Source: Microbacterium gorillae
GTDB taxonomy: Bacteria > Actinomycetota > Actinomycetes > Actinomycetales > Microbacteriaceae
DNA length: 64,000 nt
Direction of reading: 5' to 3'
NCBI RefSeq assembly: GCF_000826185.2
Contig: NZ_LN648872.1
Location: 1-64,000 of the forward strand
A program made the position numbers and the translations under genes. The notes under the pieces are model-generated. The model made no database searches. It had not been told where the DNA came from and was given only the letters and a program-made list of their open reading frames with translations. Every line of letters begins with the position of its first letter. The stretch's first letter is position 1. This document shows, piece by piece, positions 1-10,493 of this stretch.

Positions 1-410
1 CCATCCGCCCCGAGGGCGCCGGTGGTGAGCGCGTCGCGGAGGGCCGGGAACTCTGCTGGCCGCACCTCACCCGACGCGAGCGTGCGCTCCGGCTTCACGA
101 CGGCCGCGAGCCGGCTCCATCGCTTGATGGTGGTGGGGGCGGCACCGGTGGTGCGTTGCATCACTTCGTTGGCGGAGCGGCAGTCGGAGAAAACGTCGAA
201 GCGCTCCGCCGTGGCGGAGCGCTTCTCGATCACACCGGTGCCGATCACCAGGGTGGCTTCGACCTGCCGATAGAGGTCGCCGACCCCGATCAGGAACCCG
301 AGCACGTCGTCCCGGCCGGCGGTGTCGAGGGTGCCGGAGGTGAGGATGGAGCGGAGGTCGGCGACGGCGTGAGCCATCGTTTCCCGGGTCCGTTCCATCG
401 TGGTGTTCAT
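1..410 (-). CDS. DUF222 (13E12-repeat) HNH endonuclease-like protein, N-terminal part
   Basis: A reading frame on the minus strand starts with ATG at 410 and stays open through the left edge, giving about 136 residues and no stop. The protein begins MNTTMERTRETMAHAVADLR and later carries IKRWSRLAAVVKPERT, which reads like the helical N-terminal domain of the DUF222/13E12 family common in actinobacteria; the HNH domain would lie outside the window. The role of these proteins is not settled, although many carry an HNH nuclease domain. A -10-like TAAAAT ends 7 bases before the ATG, so the mRNA may be leaderless. The family call rests on recognition of style, not on a conserved motif; the reading frame itself is secure. 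Confidence 0.6.
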   Translation of the reverse strand, partial: MNTTMERTRETMAHAVADLRSILTSGTLDTAGRDDVLGFLIGVGDLYRQVEATLVIGTGVIEKRSATAERFDVFSDCRSANEVMQRTTGAAPTTIKRWSRLAAVVKPERTLASGEVRPAEFPALRDALTTGALGAD

Positions 411-417
411 AACCCAT

Positions 418-423
418 ATTTTA
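418..423 (-). promoter_or_regulatory. -10 box TAAAAT, likely leaderless promoter of the DUF222 gene
   Basis: On the minus strand TAAAAT ends 7 bases before the ATG at 410, which would place transcription start at or next to the start codon. No convincing -35 is seen. Confidence 0.5.
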
Positions 424-522
424 CGCCGGGGCACCGACAGTGGACGTTGAATTCCCCAGGCTGTGCATGGATTTGGGCCTGTGGAGATGAGGTTTCTCTC
501 ACCCCTAACGAACCGCACTGAC

Positions 523-560
523 CGCCGTTTCGTCTCGCTGACGCTCGCCGAACGACCCGC
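523..560 (-). repeat. Dispersed CGTTGAGCGAGCG-type repeat, copy A
   Basis: This copy matches the one at 63957-63989 at 30 of about 34 aligned positions. Read on the minus strand the element begins GGTCGTT and ends in GAAACGGC. Its core resembles short intergenic repeats I remember from Microbacteriaceae genomes; function unknown. Confidence 0.5.
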
Positions 561-707
561 GGTGCGGCCCCGATATGGAACGCGAGCCGGCGAGCGGAAC
601 GTCCCCATCCACGGGGCCGTCTTAAGCGAAGGAACCCGGCCAATCGAAAACGGGAGGCGGACGGAAACGGATTATGCCGGAACTCTCCCCCTCGTTCCCG
701 CCACGTT

Positions 708-758
708 CCTCACGCCGTTCCGGCGCGCTCGCGCCCACTCAACGACCCGGGGCAGCGG
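708..758 (-). repeat. Dispersed CGTTGAGCGAGCG-type repeat, degenerate copy
   Basis: It shares the CAACGACCC end and the CGCTCGCGC core with copy A but differs in the middle. Both copies are followed by a GC-rich linker and then the 13-base repeat GGAACGCGAGCCG. Confidence 0.35.
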
Positions 759-872
759 TCCGCAAAGAACGGAGCGCGTGATGACCTACGGAACGCGAGC
801 CGCCCCCTCGACGCAACCCCCGATTCGTCTGAAGCCGAGCCGACCGCCCCCGCACGCCGCGACGGTGGAGCG

Positions 873-2186
873 TCAGTCGAAGATGTCCCCGAGGATGCCG
901 CCGATGATCGCGCCGCCGATGACGCCGCCGAGCATGTCGCCCATGCCGCCGCCGCGGCCGTACCCGCCCCCGTTCCACGGCCCCTGCTGCGGACGGGAGG
1001 AATCGATGTCCTGCTGGGCGAGCTGAAGAGCCTCCGCGGCCAGCATGCCGACGCGACGGGCCGTGGCGAGCGCCTGTTCGCGCGTGTCCTCATCGGCGAT
1101 GAGCGGCTCGACGTCCTGGCGGAGCCGCTCCGCCTCGGCCAGGCGGGTGCGGGCGTCCGCGCCGATCCAGCCGCGATGGCCGTTGATCAGCGACCGCGCG
1201 ACGGAGATCTGCCGATCCGCGTCGTCGACGGCGTGCCGGACGGTCTCCACCGGTGGGACCGGACGGTTGGCGCGCTCGATGGCCTTCGCGATCGCCGCGT
1301 CCAGCCCCGAGTTCGCGGCCCGCAGTTCGGTCAGCTGCGTGAACGGGTCGGACTTCGCGTCCGCTGCGGGGAGAGCGCGCAGCGCGTTATCGAGCGCGGT
1401 CGCCGCATCGATGACGGCCGGGGTGCGGGGGGCCCGCCGTGCGGCGATGAGGTCGCCGCGCGAGTCGGCGATCACGTCAGCCAGAGTCGACTCGGCCCGC
1501 AGAGCCTCCAACTCGAAGTCGTCGATCGAGTCGAGGACGGTCGTGGCGCGCCGGACGGCCTCGGTGGCCGTCTCCAGGGCGAGGTTGGCTTCCTCGCCGT
1601 TGCCCGCGTCGCGGCGACGTTCGGACACGTCGGCGCTGTGCCGAGCGAACTTCAACAGGCTCTCCACCTCGCTCGAGCCGCGCGACACCTGGCGCAGCGC
1701 ATCGTCGGTGTACCGCTCGACGAGGCGCTCGACCGTCTCCTGGGCGGCCGGAACGCGCCCGGCGAGGGCGTCGGCGTCACGGCGGACCTGGGCGAGCACC
1801 TGCGGCGCCCGACGGGCGAACTCCACTCGCTCCTTCAGCGCATCGGTGCGCTCATCGAGGACGTGCTCGGCCCAGTCGCACAACTGGACGATCCGCGCGT
1901 TGCGGGTGCGCAGCTCCTCCCGGGTGTCCGGGATCTCGTCGTGGTTGAGCTGGTTCAGCTGGTAGGCCTCGCGCAGGTGCGTGCGCACCGCGGAGAGCCC
2001 TTCGGCGAGCGGCTGCACGGCCGTGTCGCCGAGTTCCATCCGCGCGAACTCGAGCTCATCGCCGGTGGTGCGGATGCGCTCGTCGGCGGCGACGAGCGCG
2101 GCCCCCGCGCGACGGTCGAGGTCCGCATCGGCGGCGTCCTGTGCCGCTTGCTCTTCGCGCTTGCGCTTGCCCCAGATTCCCGCCAT
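873..2186 (-). CDS. Soluble coiled-coil protein, paralogue of the TPM-protein cytoplasmic region
   Basis: A 437-residue, charged, Ala/Glu/Arg-rich helical protein with no signal peptide. It shares landmarks in the same order with the cytoplasmic half of the TPM-domain protein at 51573-53564: an ELEFAR segment, DEIPDT, R-I-QLC, a GA-ARTRLAE segment, an ALQLA(R/Q) segment, and a Gly-rich tail (GGGYGRGGGMGDMLGGVIGG). The N-terminal TPM domain and membrane helix of that protein are missing here. A short hydrophobic Gly/Ile stretch ends the protein and could insert in or touch the membrane. A -10-like TAGGAT ends 6 bases before the ATG. Function is unknown; a role with PspA/TPM envelope stress proteins is an inference from the paralogy only. 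Confidence 0.85.
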   Translation of the reverse strand: MAGIWGKRKREEQAAQDAADADLDRRAGAALVAADERIRTTGDELEFARMELGDTAVQPLAEGLSAVRTHLREAYQLNQLNHDEIPDTREELRTRNARIVQLCDWAEHVLDERTDALKERVEFARRAPQVLAQVRRDADALAGRVPAAQETVERLVERYTDDALRQVSRGSSEVESLLKFARHSADVSERRRDAGNGEEANLALETATEAVRRATTVLDSIDDFELEALRAESTLADVIADSRGDLIAARRAPRTPAVIDAATALDNALRALPAADAKSDPFTQLTELRAANSGLDAAIAKAIERANRPVPPVETVRHAVDDADRQISVARSLINGHRGWIGADARTRLAEAERLRQDVEPLIADEDTREQALATARRVGMLAAEALQLAQQDIDSSRPQQGPWNGGGYGRGGGMGDMLGGVIGGAIIGGILGDIFD

Positions 2187-2192
2187 GGCACG

Positions 2193-2198
2193 ATCCTA
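2193..2198 (-). promoter_or_regulatory. -10 box TAGGAT, leaderless-type promoter
   Basis: The hexamer ends exactly 6 bases before the ATG at 2186, so the predicted start of the transcript coincides with the start codon. Confidence 0.6.
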
Positions 2199-2278
2199 CG
2201 GTTCGAGGACGTGGGCGAGCCTTCCGGTTCGCTGAGCGCGCACGGCCGTCGACGCGCCACGCGGACGGCCGCGCACGC

Positions 2279-2404
2279 TCAGCCCGCCGCTTCGGACCTC
2301 AGGAGTTCAGTGAGGTCGAGCGGCTCGGTCGGCGGCAGTGCCAGCGCGGCCGGGTCGATGGGCTTGGGGAGGGTCAGGGCGATGTCGTCAATCCGGCGGA
2401 GCAT
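2279..2404 (-). CDS. Small peptide gene (41 residues), unknown
   Basis: ATG at 2404 is preceded by a strong ribosome site (GAAAGGA, 5 bases upstream), almost identical to the site before pspA. The 41-residue product starts MLRRIDDIALTLPKPIDPAA and ends in LLRSEAAG before TGA. It is acidic-amphipathic, Pro/Leu rich, and has no Cys, no signal peptide and no membrane helix. The gene lies 54 bases downstream of the FtsX-type permease on the same strand, so it is probably co-transcribed with the PadR-ABC operon. It could be a small accessory or substrate of that transporter, or a regulatory leader for the next gene; nothing in the sequence decides this. I do not recognise a family. Confidence 0.6.
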   Translation of the reverse strand: MLRRIDDIALTLPKPIDPAALALPPTEPLDLTELLRSEAAG

Positions 2405-2458
2405 GGGTTTCCTTTCGCAGCCGTCACTTCAGATATGTCCGGACAGGACCGATTCGTC

Positions 2459-5344
2459 TCACGTGATCGCGGTCCGTCTGGTGAGATCCGCATTCCGCGG
2501 CGCCACGAGCCACGCCACCGCAGCCATGGCCAGGGGCAGGGCGACCGCGACGCCGATGATCCAGAGCCACGGGATGTCTGAGGGCCGGTAGTGCGGCGCA
2601 CCCCCGAGGGCGTAGTAGGCGAAGCTCGGCAGGAGACCGATCCCGGCGCCGATCACACAGCCGAGACCGACGACCGCCAGAGCTTGCACGGCGTTCACGC
2701 GGCGTCGGATGCCGGACCGGCCGCCGACCGCCGTCAGCGTGGCGTCATCCGGACGACGCTCGAAACGAGCGAGCCCCAGAGTCACTACCGCCGTGCCGAC
2801 CACGACACTGAGCGCGATTCCGGCGATCAGCGCCAGCCACGGCAGTGCCGAACCGGGCCCGTTCTCCTGGTGGGCGTACAGATCCGCATCCGGACTCTCG
2901 GCGGCGCCGGCGACGAGTCGATCCGATTCCGCAGCGGTGAGCGTCCGGCTCATGGCCCCGAAGACTTCGCTGGGGTCGTGGTCGATGTGCAGCGCGGCCG
3001 CTGACTGCGGGGAGAGGACGACGCCCCCGGGCAGACCGCGCAGGTCGGACATCAACAGGGCCGGCACATCCCGGGACGTGATCCCGTCGGTCACAACCTG
3101 CGATGTGACGTCCTTCGCGGCCTCCGCCGCCGGAATGGAGAAGAGCCGGAGCGACGGGTGCGGGCCGTCGTCATCCGAGAGCATCCACCGCATGTCGTCG
3201 GAGACGATCGCGGTGCCCGACTCGTACGCGGCGCGCTCGGCGTCGGTGAGGGTGGTGCCCGCGACCGTGGGCAGATCCGCGGCGGAGACGATCCTGAGCG
3301 TAACCCCGACGGTGCCCCAGCCGTCCACGCACAGCATGTGGTCGCAGTCTGAGGGCTGCGAGATCGGCGCCGCCGGCTGCACCACCATCTGGTCCGGGTC
3401 GACCGGGACTCCGTCACTGTCCACGTCGGCGAGTCGTGCGGTGTCGACCACGGCGATGCGGGTCGGATTGAGGACGCGCAGCAGGTGCTCCGCCTCCGCG
3501 GCACCCGCCGCACGGGTCGTGGCCTTGACACCCCCCAGCCCGATCGTGACGGTGTGCAGTGGTGCATTCCAGGTGTACGCGCGCACGGACGCGGCGGAGG
3601 TCATCGAGGTCACCGACAGTGCGGCGACGGTGACGAGCATCGCGGCGGCGATGGCGAGGAAGGCCGGAACCGTCCGCGAGGGATTCGCGGCGAGGTCCCG
3701 CGTCGCCACCCGCGTCGCGATCCCCGCGCGGGACACACTTCGGGCCAGAACGGTCAGGAGCCAGTGCCCGCACAGTGCGGTGCCGACGATGATGATGATC
3801 GGACCCAGCAGGCTGAGCGCGGTGGTCACGATCCCTTCCGGAGCCGTGAGGTTCTGGTGGGCGGCCGCCTTGACGGACAGGAAGACGATCGCTGCGATCC
3901 CGCAGGCGAGACCGGTGCCGAGGACGACCGCACCCCACCGAGGCATGGACTGCCGGAGGCGCACCGGACGGCGAGCACCACGCAACGCCGCGAGGGTGTC
4001 GCCGCGCGTCGCCGCGCGGGCCGGGCCGATCGCGGCGACTGTGCCGACGATGACGGCGAAGATCGCGATGGCGAGCAGGGGCGCGAGTGGCACGTGGAAT
4101 CCCCAGTTGCCGCGGATCGTCCACGGGTTGCCGTTATCGAGCACGGCGAGCGCGACGGCCGCGGCCGCTGTTCCAAGCCCGATGCCGACGGCCGCCGCCA
4201 GCAGCCCGAGGACGACACCCTGGCCGAGGACGACGGCGAACAGCGAGCCTCGCCCGGCACCGACGCTCGCCGCCATCGCCAACGAGCGTTGCTGCCGACG
4301 CGCGCTCACGGTCATCGCGGCGGCCGCGACCAGGCCCACCAGAACCGCGATGAACGCTCCGCCGATGAGTCCGAGAGCGTAGGCCGACGCGCGATCGCTG
4401 CTGCCCAGGAACGGTTGACCGGGGTACGCCGGCATCCGGAGCATGAGGTCGTGGCCGAGGACCACGTAGCCCTCGTGATTCAGGCCGACGAGCTGCGTCA
4501 ACGTGGGCTGCCAACCGAAGACGAACCAGCTCGTGTCGTAGGTCTGCCCGATCAGGACCGAGTCGGACGGCACCGCGAGTCCGCCGGCGCCGTTCTGGGA
4601 GAGCTCGAGCGCATCCACCGTCCCGGTGATCGTGACGGTGGTCGGTGTCTCCTCCGCCCCGGCCTCCACGGTGATCGTGTCGCCGACGCTGAGGCCCAAC
4701 CGCTCGAGTGCAGCGGGCGTGGCCAGTGCCTCGTCCGGTGCGCTCGGCGCGGACCCGGACAGGAGCGTCGCCACTCCGTCGAACCTGTCCTCCCAGACGG
4801 GGCCGGCGATCAGCGGGAGCCACGTCGCGCCGCTGCTGGTCGGCAGGAGGACGGAGACACCGGACGTGACCTCGACGGTGTTCGCCGCCGCCGGGATGAC
4901 CGAAGGGAACTCCGTGGGCGGCGGTCCCGTGTCCTCGCCCTCCTGGGACATCCCGGGTTCGTCCAGAGCCTGGGTCTTGGTGTCGTTGGGGCCGCCGTTG
5001 ATCCAGATACGCGAATCGGCGTGCCCCAGACGGTAGTCCACCTTCTGCTGCTGCGTCTGCTGGTGGCTTTCGAAGAAGATCATTCCGGCGGTGAGAGCCG
5101 TGATCGGGAGGGCGATGAGCATCACCACGAGCAGAGAGGCACCCGGGGTGCGCAAGACCTGACGGACGGCCAGTCGCGTCGCGGCGCGGAGTGCGGGCCA
5201 CACCGATCCGCGGCGCGCGACGGGTGCCCCGGACGCGTGCCGACGCCCAGAGGTGCGGGGCGGGCGATTCCCCGCGCCCGCCCCACGTCGTGAAGGTTCA
5301 GACACCGTCTCCGTCGCGCGCCGACGGCGCCGGACGTCGCTCAT
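2459..5344 (-). CDS. ABC transporter permease, FtsX/MacB type (fused, 961 residues)
   Basis: A long permease with a basic cytoplasmic N-terminus (about 70 residues, Arg/Pro rich), a first membrane helix near 72-95, a large extracellular domain, a central group of helices (about 325-560), a second extracellular domain, and three helices at the C-terminus: the duplicated FtsX layout typical of actinobacterial efflux permeases. Its ATG overlaps the stop of the ATPase gene by one base (TGATG), so the two are translationally coupled. The likely role is export of a hydrophobic compound, peptide or lipoprotein, or extraction from the membrane; the substrate is unknown. The PadR gene upstream suggests induction by a small molecule. 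Confidence 0.85.
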   Translation of the reverse strand: MSDVRRRRRATETVSEPSRRGAGAGNRPPRTSGRRHASGAPVARRGSVWPALRAATRLAVRQVLRTPGASLLVVMLIALPITALTAGMIFFESHQQTQQQKVDYRLGHADSRIWINGGPNDTKTQALDEPGMSQEGEDTGPPPTEFPSVIPAAANTVEVTSGVSVLLPTSSGATWLPLIAGPVWEDRFDGVATLLSGSAPSAPDEALATPAALERLGLSVGDTITVEAGAEETPTTVTITGTVDALELSQNGAGGLAVPSDSVLIGQTYDTSWFVFGWQPTLTQLVGLNHEGYVVLGHDLMLRMPAYPGQPFLGSSDRASAYALGLIGGAFIAVLVGLVAAAAMTVSARRQQRSLAMAASVGAGRGSLFAVVLGQGVVLGLLAAAVGIGLGTAAAAVALAVLDNGNPWTIRGNWGFHVPLAPLLAIAIFAVIVGTVAAIGPARAATRGDTLAALRGARRPVRLRQSMPRWGAVVLGTGLACGIAAIVFLSVKAAAHQNLTAPEGIVTTALSLLGPIIIIVGTALCGHWLLTVLARSVSRAGIATRVATRDLAANPSRTVPAFLAIAAAMLVTVAALSVTSMTSAASVRAYTWNAPLHTVTIGLGGVKATTRAAGAAEAEHLLRVLNPTRIAVVDTARLADVDSDGVPVDPDQMVVQPAAPISQPSDCDHMLCVDGWGTVGVTLRIVSAADLPTVAGTTLTDAERAAYESGTAIVSDDMRWMLSDDDGPHPSLRLFSIPAAEAAKDVTSQVVTDGITSRDVPALLMSDLRGLPGGVVLSPQSAAALHIDHDPSEVFGAMSRTLTAAESDRLVAGAAESPDADLYAHQENGPGSALPWLALIAGIALSVVVGTAVVTLGLARFERRPDDATLTAVGGRSGIRRRVNAVQALAVVGLGCVIGAGIGLLPSFAYYALGGAPHYRPSDIPWLWIIGVAVALPLAMAAVAWLVAPRNADLTRRTAIT

Positions 5345-6084
5345 CAGGCCCGCCCGGCGAGGAGGGCGTCTTCCGCACGCTCCCGGCGGGACTCGTCGAT
5401 GATGCGTCCGTCCCTGAGGAAGACGATGCGGTCCGCCCAGGCGGCGTGCCGCGGCTCGTGAGTGACGAGGATCGCGGCGGCGCCGGCGTCGACGCGCGAG
5501 CGGATGAGCTTCATGACCTGCTCACCGGTGACGGTGTCCAGGGCCCCGGTGGGTTCGTCGGCGAGGATGAGCCGCCGTCCACCGACCACAGCCCGAGCGA
5601 TCGCGACGCGCTGCTGCTGTCCGCCGGAGAGGTCATCCGGGTAAGCGTTGCCGCGGTCCTCGAGACCGACGCCGGCGAGGGCGTCCTTCGCGGCCCGCCG
5701 CGCGGCTCGTCCGCCGATGCCGTCCAACTCCAGCGGGAGGGTGATGTTCTCCGCCGCCGTGAGGGTCGGAATGAGGTTGTAGTCCTGGAAGACGAAGCCG
5801 AGCGACCGCCGTCGCAACGCGGCCGTCCCGGCGGGGGAGAGCTCGGAGAGGTGCTCGCCTTCGACGATCACCTCACCCGAGGTCGGTCGCTGCAGTCCGC
5901 CGGCCACCGCGAGCAGCGTCGATTTACCCGAACCGCTCGCCCCCATCACGGCCACCATCTCGCCGCGCTGCAGGTCCAGGTCGATCCCGGACAGCGCCGA
6001 GACGGCCGTGTGCCCACTGCCGTACTGCTGGCTGACGCCGACCAGTCGCAGGACGGTCGCGTCCCGCGTCTCGTTCTCACCCAT
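5344..6084 (-). CDS. ABC transporter ATP-binding protein (MacB/LolD type)
   Basis: A complete 246-residue ATPase: Walker [10 protein letters not shown] at 48-56, Q-loop near 100 ([10 protein letters not shown]), signature LSGGQQQR at 152-159, Walker [13 protein letters not shown] at about 172-183 and the H-loop in VTHEPRH. The ADEPTGALD sequence is typical of the LolD/MacB subfamily that pairs with FtsX permeases, matching the next gene. It lies 24 bases downstream of the padR stop, so the three genes form one unit. Confidence 0.93.
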   Translation of the reverse strand: MGENETRDATVLRLVGVSQQYGSGHTAVSALSGIDLDLQRGEMVAVMGASGSGKSTLLAVAGGLQRPTSGEVIVEGEHLSELSPAGTAALRRRSLGFVFQDYNLIPTLTAAENITLPLELDGIGGRAARRAAKDALAGVGLEDRGNAYPDDLSGGQQQRVAIARAVVGGRRLILADEPTGALDTVTGEQVMKLIRSRVDAGAAAILVTHEPRHAAWADRIVFLRDGRIIDESRRERAEDALLAGRA

Positions 6085-6108
6085 GAGAGTTCCTTCGTCC
6101 GGTTCGGC

Positions 6109-6705
6109 TCAGGCCGTGGTGGTCTTGGCGGGGCGGCCGCGTTTGGGCCGCTCGGTGGACAGCTCCAGCTCCATCGCGTGCTGCGGGTGCAGACGCAACC
6201 GCTGCTCGGTGTGATCCAGCCAGCGCGCCTCGGCTTCCGTGGCGAAGATCATCGAGTCGACCACGAGTGCCCACGCCAGCTCCTCGGGGCCATCCGGGGC
6301 GGATCCCGCGTACTTCGCGCGATTCAGTTCCTGCAACTGGGTCAACGTCGCCTTGCGCTGGGTCTGGATCACGGCGGCCACGTCCACGCCCGGCAGCGTG
6401 GCGGCGACGGCGAGCTTGATCGCGAGCTCGTCGCGGGTGCCGGTGCCGCGCTCGACGGGAGAGCCGAGCCAGTCCGCGACCTCAGCGCGTCCGGCGTCCG
6501 TGATCTCCCAGAACACGTGCCCCTGGTCGTCCGCGTCCCCGCGGGAGACCAGGCCATCGCGCTCCAAGCGCTCGAGGGTGTTGTAGATCTGCCCGACGTT
6601 CAGCGGCCAGGTCGACCCCGTGCGGCGATCGAACTCGGCGCGCAGTTGATACCCGTAGCAGGCCCCCTGATCCAGGATCGCCAGCAGCGATTGCCTGACT
6701 GACAT
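6109..6705 (-). CDS. PadR family transcriptional regulator
   Basis: 198 residues. The N-terminal winged helix runs from about 1 to 85 (LLAILDQGACYGYQL, then GQIYNTLERLERDGLV), the signature of PadR proteins, and a C-terminal helical dimerisation domain follows. The start ATG at 6705 is chosen because the winged-helix domain begins there and a run of seven G in the ribosome site precedes it; longer upstream reading is out of family. It is first in the operon with the ABC ATPase and permease, and a perfect inverted repeat lies 42 bases upstream, so it probably represses its own operon. Confidence 0.92.
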   Translation of the reverse strand: MSVRQSLLAILDQGACYGYQLRAEFDRRTGSTWPLNVGQIYNTLERLERDGLVSRGDADDQGHVFWEITDAGRAEVADWLGSPVERGTGTRDELAIKLAVAATLPGVDVAAVIQTQRKATLTQLQELNRAKYAGSAPDGPEELAWALVVDSMIFATEAEARWLDHTEQRLRLHPQHAMELELSTERPKRGRPAKTTTA

Positions 6706-6746
6706 CGCGTCCCCCCCTTTTCGTCGCCCCCGAAATGTAATTTCTC

Positions 6747-6760
6747 GGTATATGTATACC
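6747..6760. promoter_or_regulatory. Candidate PadR operator, GGTATA-N2-TATACC
   Basis: A perfect inverted repeat of 6-base arms with a 2-base centre lies in an AT-rich patch that interrupts otherwise GC-rich DNA, 42 bases upstream of padR. AT-rich TATA/ATAT palindromes are usual PadR binding sites. The site also sits where promoter elements of the operon would be, consistent with repression. Confidence 0.55.
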
Positions 6761-6789
6761 CAACAGTTGCTTTCCCAGCAACCCTTTCC

Positions 6790-6861
6790 CGCGAAACACC
6801 CAAGCACGTCCGAAAAACCGCGCATCGCGGGGTGTCTCGACCGTGCCTGGGTGTCTCGCGG
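6790..6861. repeat. Intergenic palindromic repeat, copy 1 (degenerate)
   Basis: Arms CGCGAAACACCCAAGCACG and its near complement flank a short centre containing CGCATCGCG. Several arm positions are mismatched, unlike the copies at 16661 and 63187. It lies between divergent genes (padR and the next membrane protein). Confidence 0.85.
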
Positions 6862-6868
6862 AGGGAAA

Positions 6869-6874
6869 TAGGCT
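6869..6874 (+). promoter_or_regulatory. -10 box TAGGCT, leaderless-type promoter
   Basis: TAGGCT is followed by six G and then the ATG at 6881. The G run could also act as a ribosome site if transcription started further upstream. Confidence 0.6.
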
Positions 6875-6880
6875 GGGGGG

Positions 6881-7438
6881 ATGGCGACAGGACGAACGCT
6901 CACGGCGGCGGAACGCTCGGAGCGGACACGGCTGCGCGCGCGACGGGCGACCGGAGTCCTCCTGCTCATCGCCGGCGTCATGGCGGCGCTCAGTGCGGCC
7001 CTGGTCGGGACCGGAGACTCGCTGAGCGCTCTCGTGATCGTGCCCGCGGTTCTCCTCGCGGCCATCCTGCTCGCGGTGAGCCCGGACGCCCGTGCGCGGA
7101 CACCGCTCGCCGCAGGCTCGGTCCTGGCGGCGGGTCTTCTTCCCGCAGCAACCCTCACCTGCTGGCTCATCACGGGGGAGAGCTCGGACGTGCTGCTGCG
7201 CGTGCTGCAGGGAGCCGGAGCCGTTGCGGTCCTCCTGGCCGCGTGCACCCTCCCGCGCCCGGGCCGAGGTCGGGTCGCGCTCGCGGTTCTGGTCGTGCTG
7301 TTCGGGTTCGGTGTGGTGATCCTGAGCGCCCCGGTCGGGTGGCCGGTCGCCGTCGTGATCGGCGCGGCGTCCGTCAGCGCCCTCACCGGAATCCTGCTCG
7401 GGACGCTGCTGCTCGCACCGCGCATCGTGCACGCCTGA
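6881..7438 (+). CDS. Integral membrane protein, unknown
   Basis: 185 residues with a short basic N-terminus (about 27 residues) and five or six hydrophobic helices separated by short loops, for example LLLIAGVMAALSAALVG and VALAVLVVLFGFGVVILSA. No catalytic motif is visible. It stands alone upstream of secA with its own -10 box. I do not recognise a family; the coding call rests on codon bias, the start context and the membrane pattern. Confidence 0.8.
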   Translation: MATGRTLTAAERSERTRLRARRATGVLLLIAGVMAALSAALVGTGDSLSALVIVPAVLLAAILLAVSPDARARTPLAAGSVLAAGLLPAATLTCWLITGESSDVLLRVLQGAGAVAVLLAACTLPRPGRGRVALAVLVVLFGFGVVILSAPVGWPVAVVIGAASVSALTGILLGTLLLAPRIVHA

Positions 7439-7482
7439 TTCCGCCCTGAGCGCATCCAGCCGCATCCAAGGTCACGGGCGGA

Positions 7483-7552
7483 TAACATAGGCGGGTGTGC
7501 CGCCACAGCGGCACGCGCGCTCGCGCGCACGACCCGAATGGAGACGACTCCC
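7483..7552 (+). promoter_or_regulatory. secA promoter and leader with two hairpins
   Basis: A -10-like TAACAT (7483-7488) precedes a leader of about 55 bases. The leader can form GTGCCGC-CACA-GCGGCAC (7497-7514) directly followed by GCGCG-CTCG-CGCGC (7515-7528), then the ribosome site GGAGA at 7540-7544. The hairpins sit just upstream of the ribosome site; a role in translational control is possible but unproven. Confidence 0.45.
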
Positions 7553-10378
<2,826 letters not shown>

Positions 10379-10382
10379 CCCG

Positions 10383-10418
10383 ATGACGAGGGCCCCGCTC
10401 CGGCGGGGCCCTCGTCAT
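10383..10418 (+). terminator. Terminator of secA
   Basis: A perfect 16-base stem (ATGACGAGGGCCCCGC) with a TCCG loop begins 5 bases after the secA stop. No strong T run follows. Confidence 0.85.
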
Positions 10419-10481
10419 GTTCGGCGCCGCAGCAGGCCACTGACCCGGCAATGGTGGTCTCGAGCACCGATCGCGCAGGAC

Positions 10482-10487
10482 TAGCCT
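10482..10487 (+). promoter_or_regulatory. -10 box TAGCCT, leaderless-type promoter
   Basis: The hexamer ends 6 bases before the ATG at 10494 of the aminotransferase gene. Confidence 0.6.
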
Positions 10488-10493
10488 GGGTCC

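Larger units (their letters stand above)
411..872. other. Gene-free stretch with degenerate repeats
   Basis: No frame here has coding character with a usable start. The stretch holds the -10 of the DUF222 gene, two diverged copies of a CGCTCGC...AACGACC element (523-560 and 708-758), and a 13-base direct repeat GGAACGCGAGCCG at 577-589 and 790-802. The matching order of element then 13-mer suggests an old duplication of a unit of about 80-100 bases. Confidence 0.6.

Noticed and set aside
7538..7552. ATG 7538 as the start of secA
   Set aside because: No ribosome site precedes it, while GTG 7553 has GGAGA at good distance and gives the standard N-terminus.
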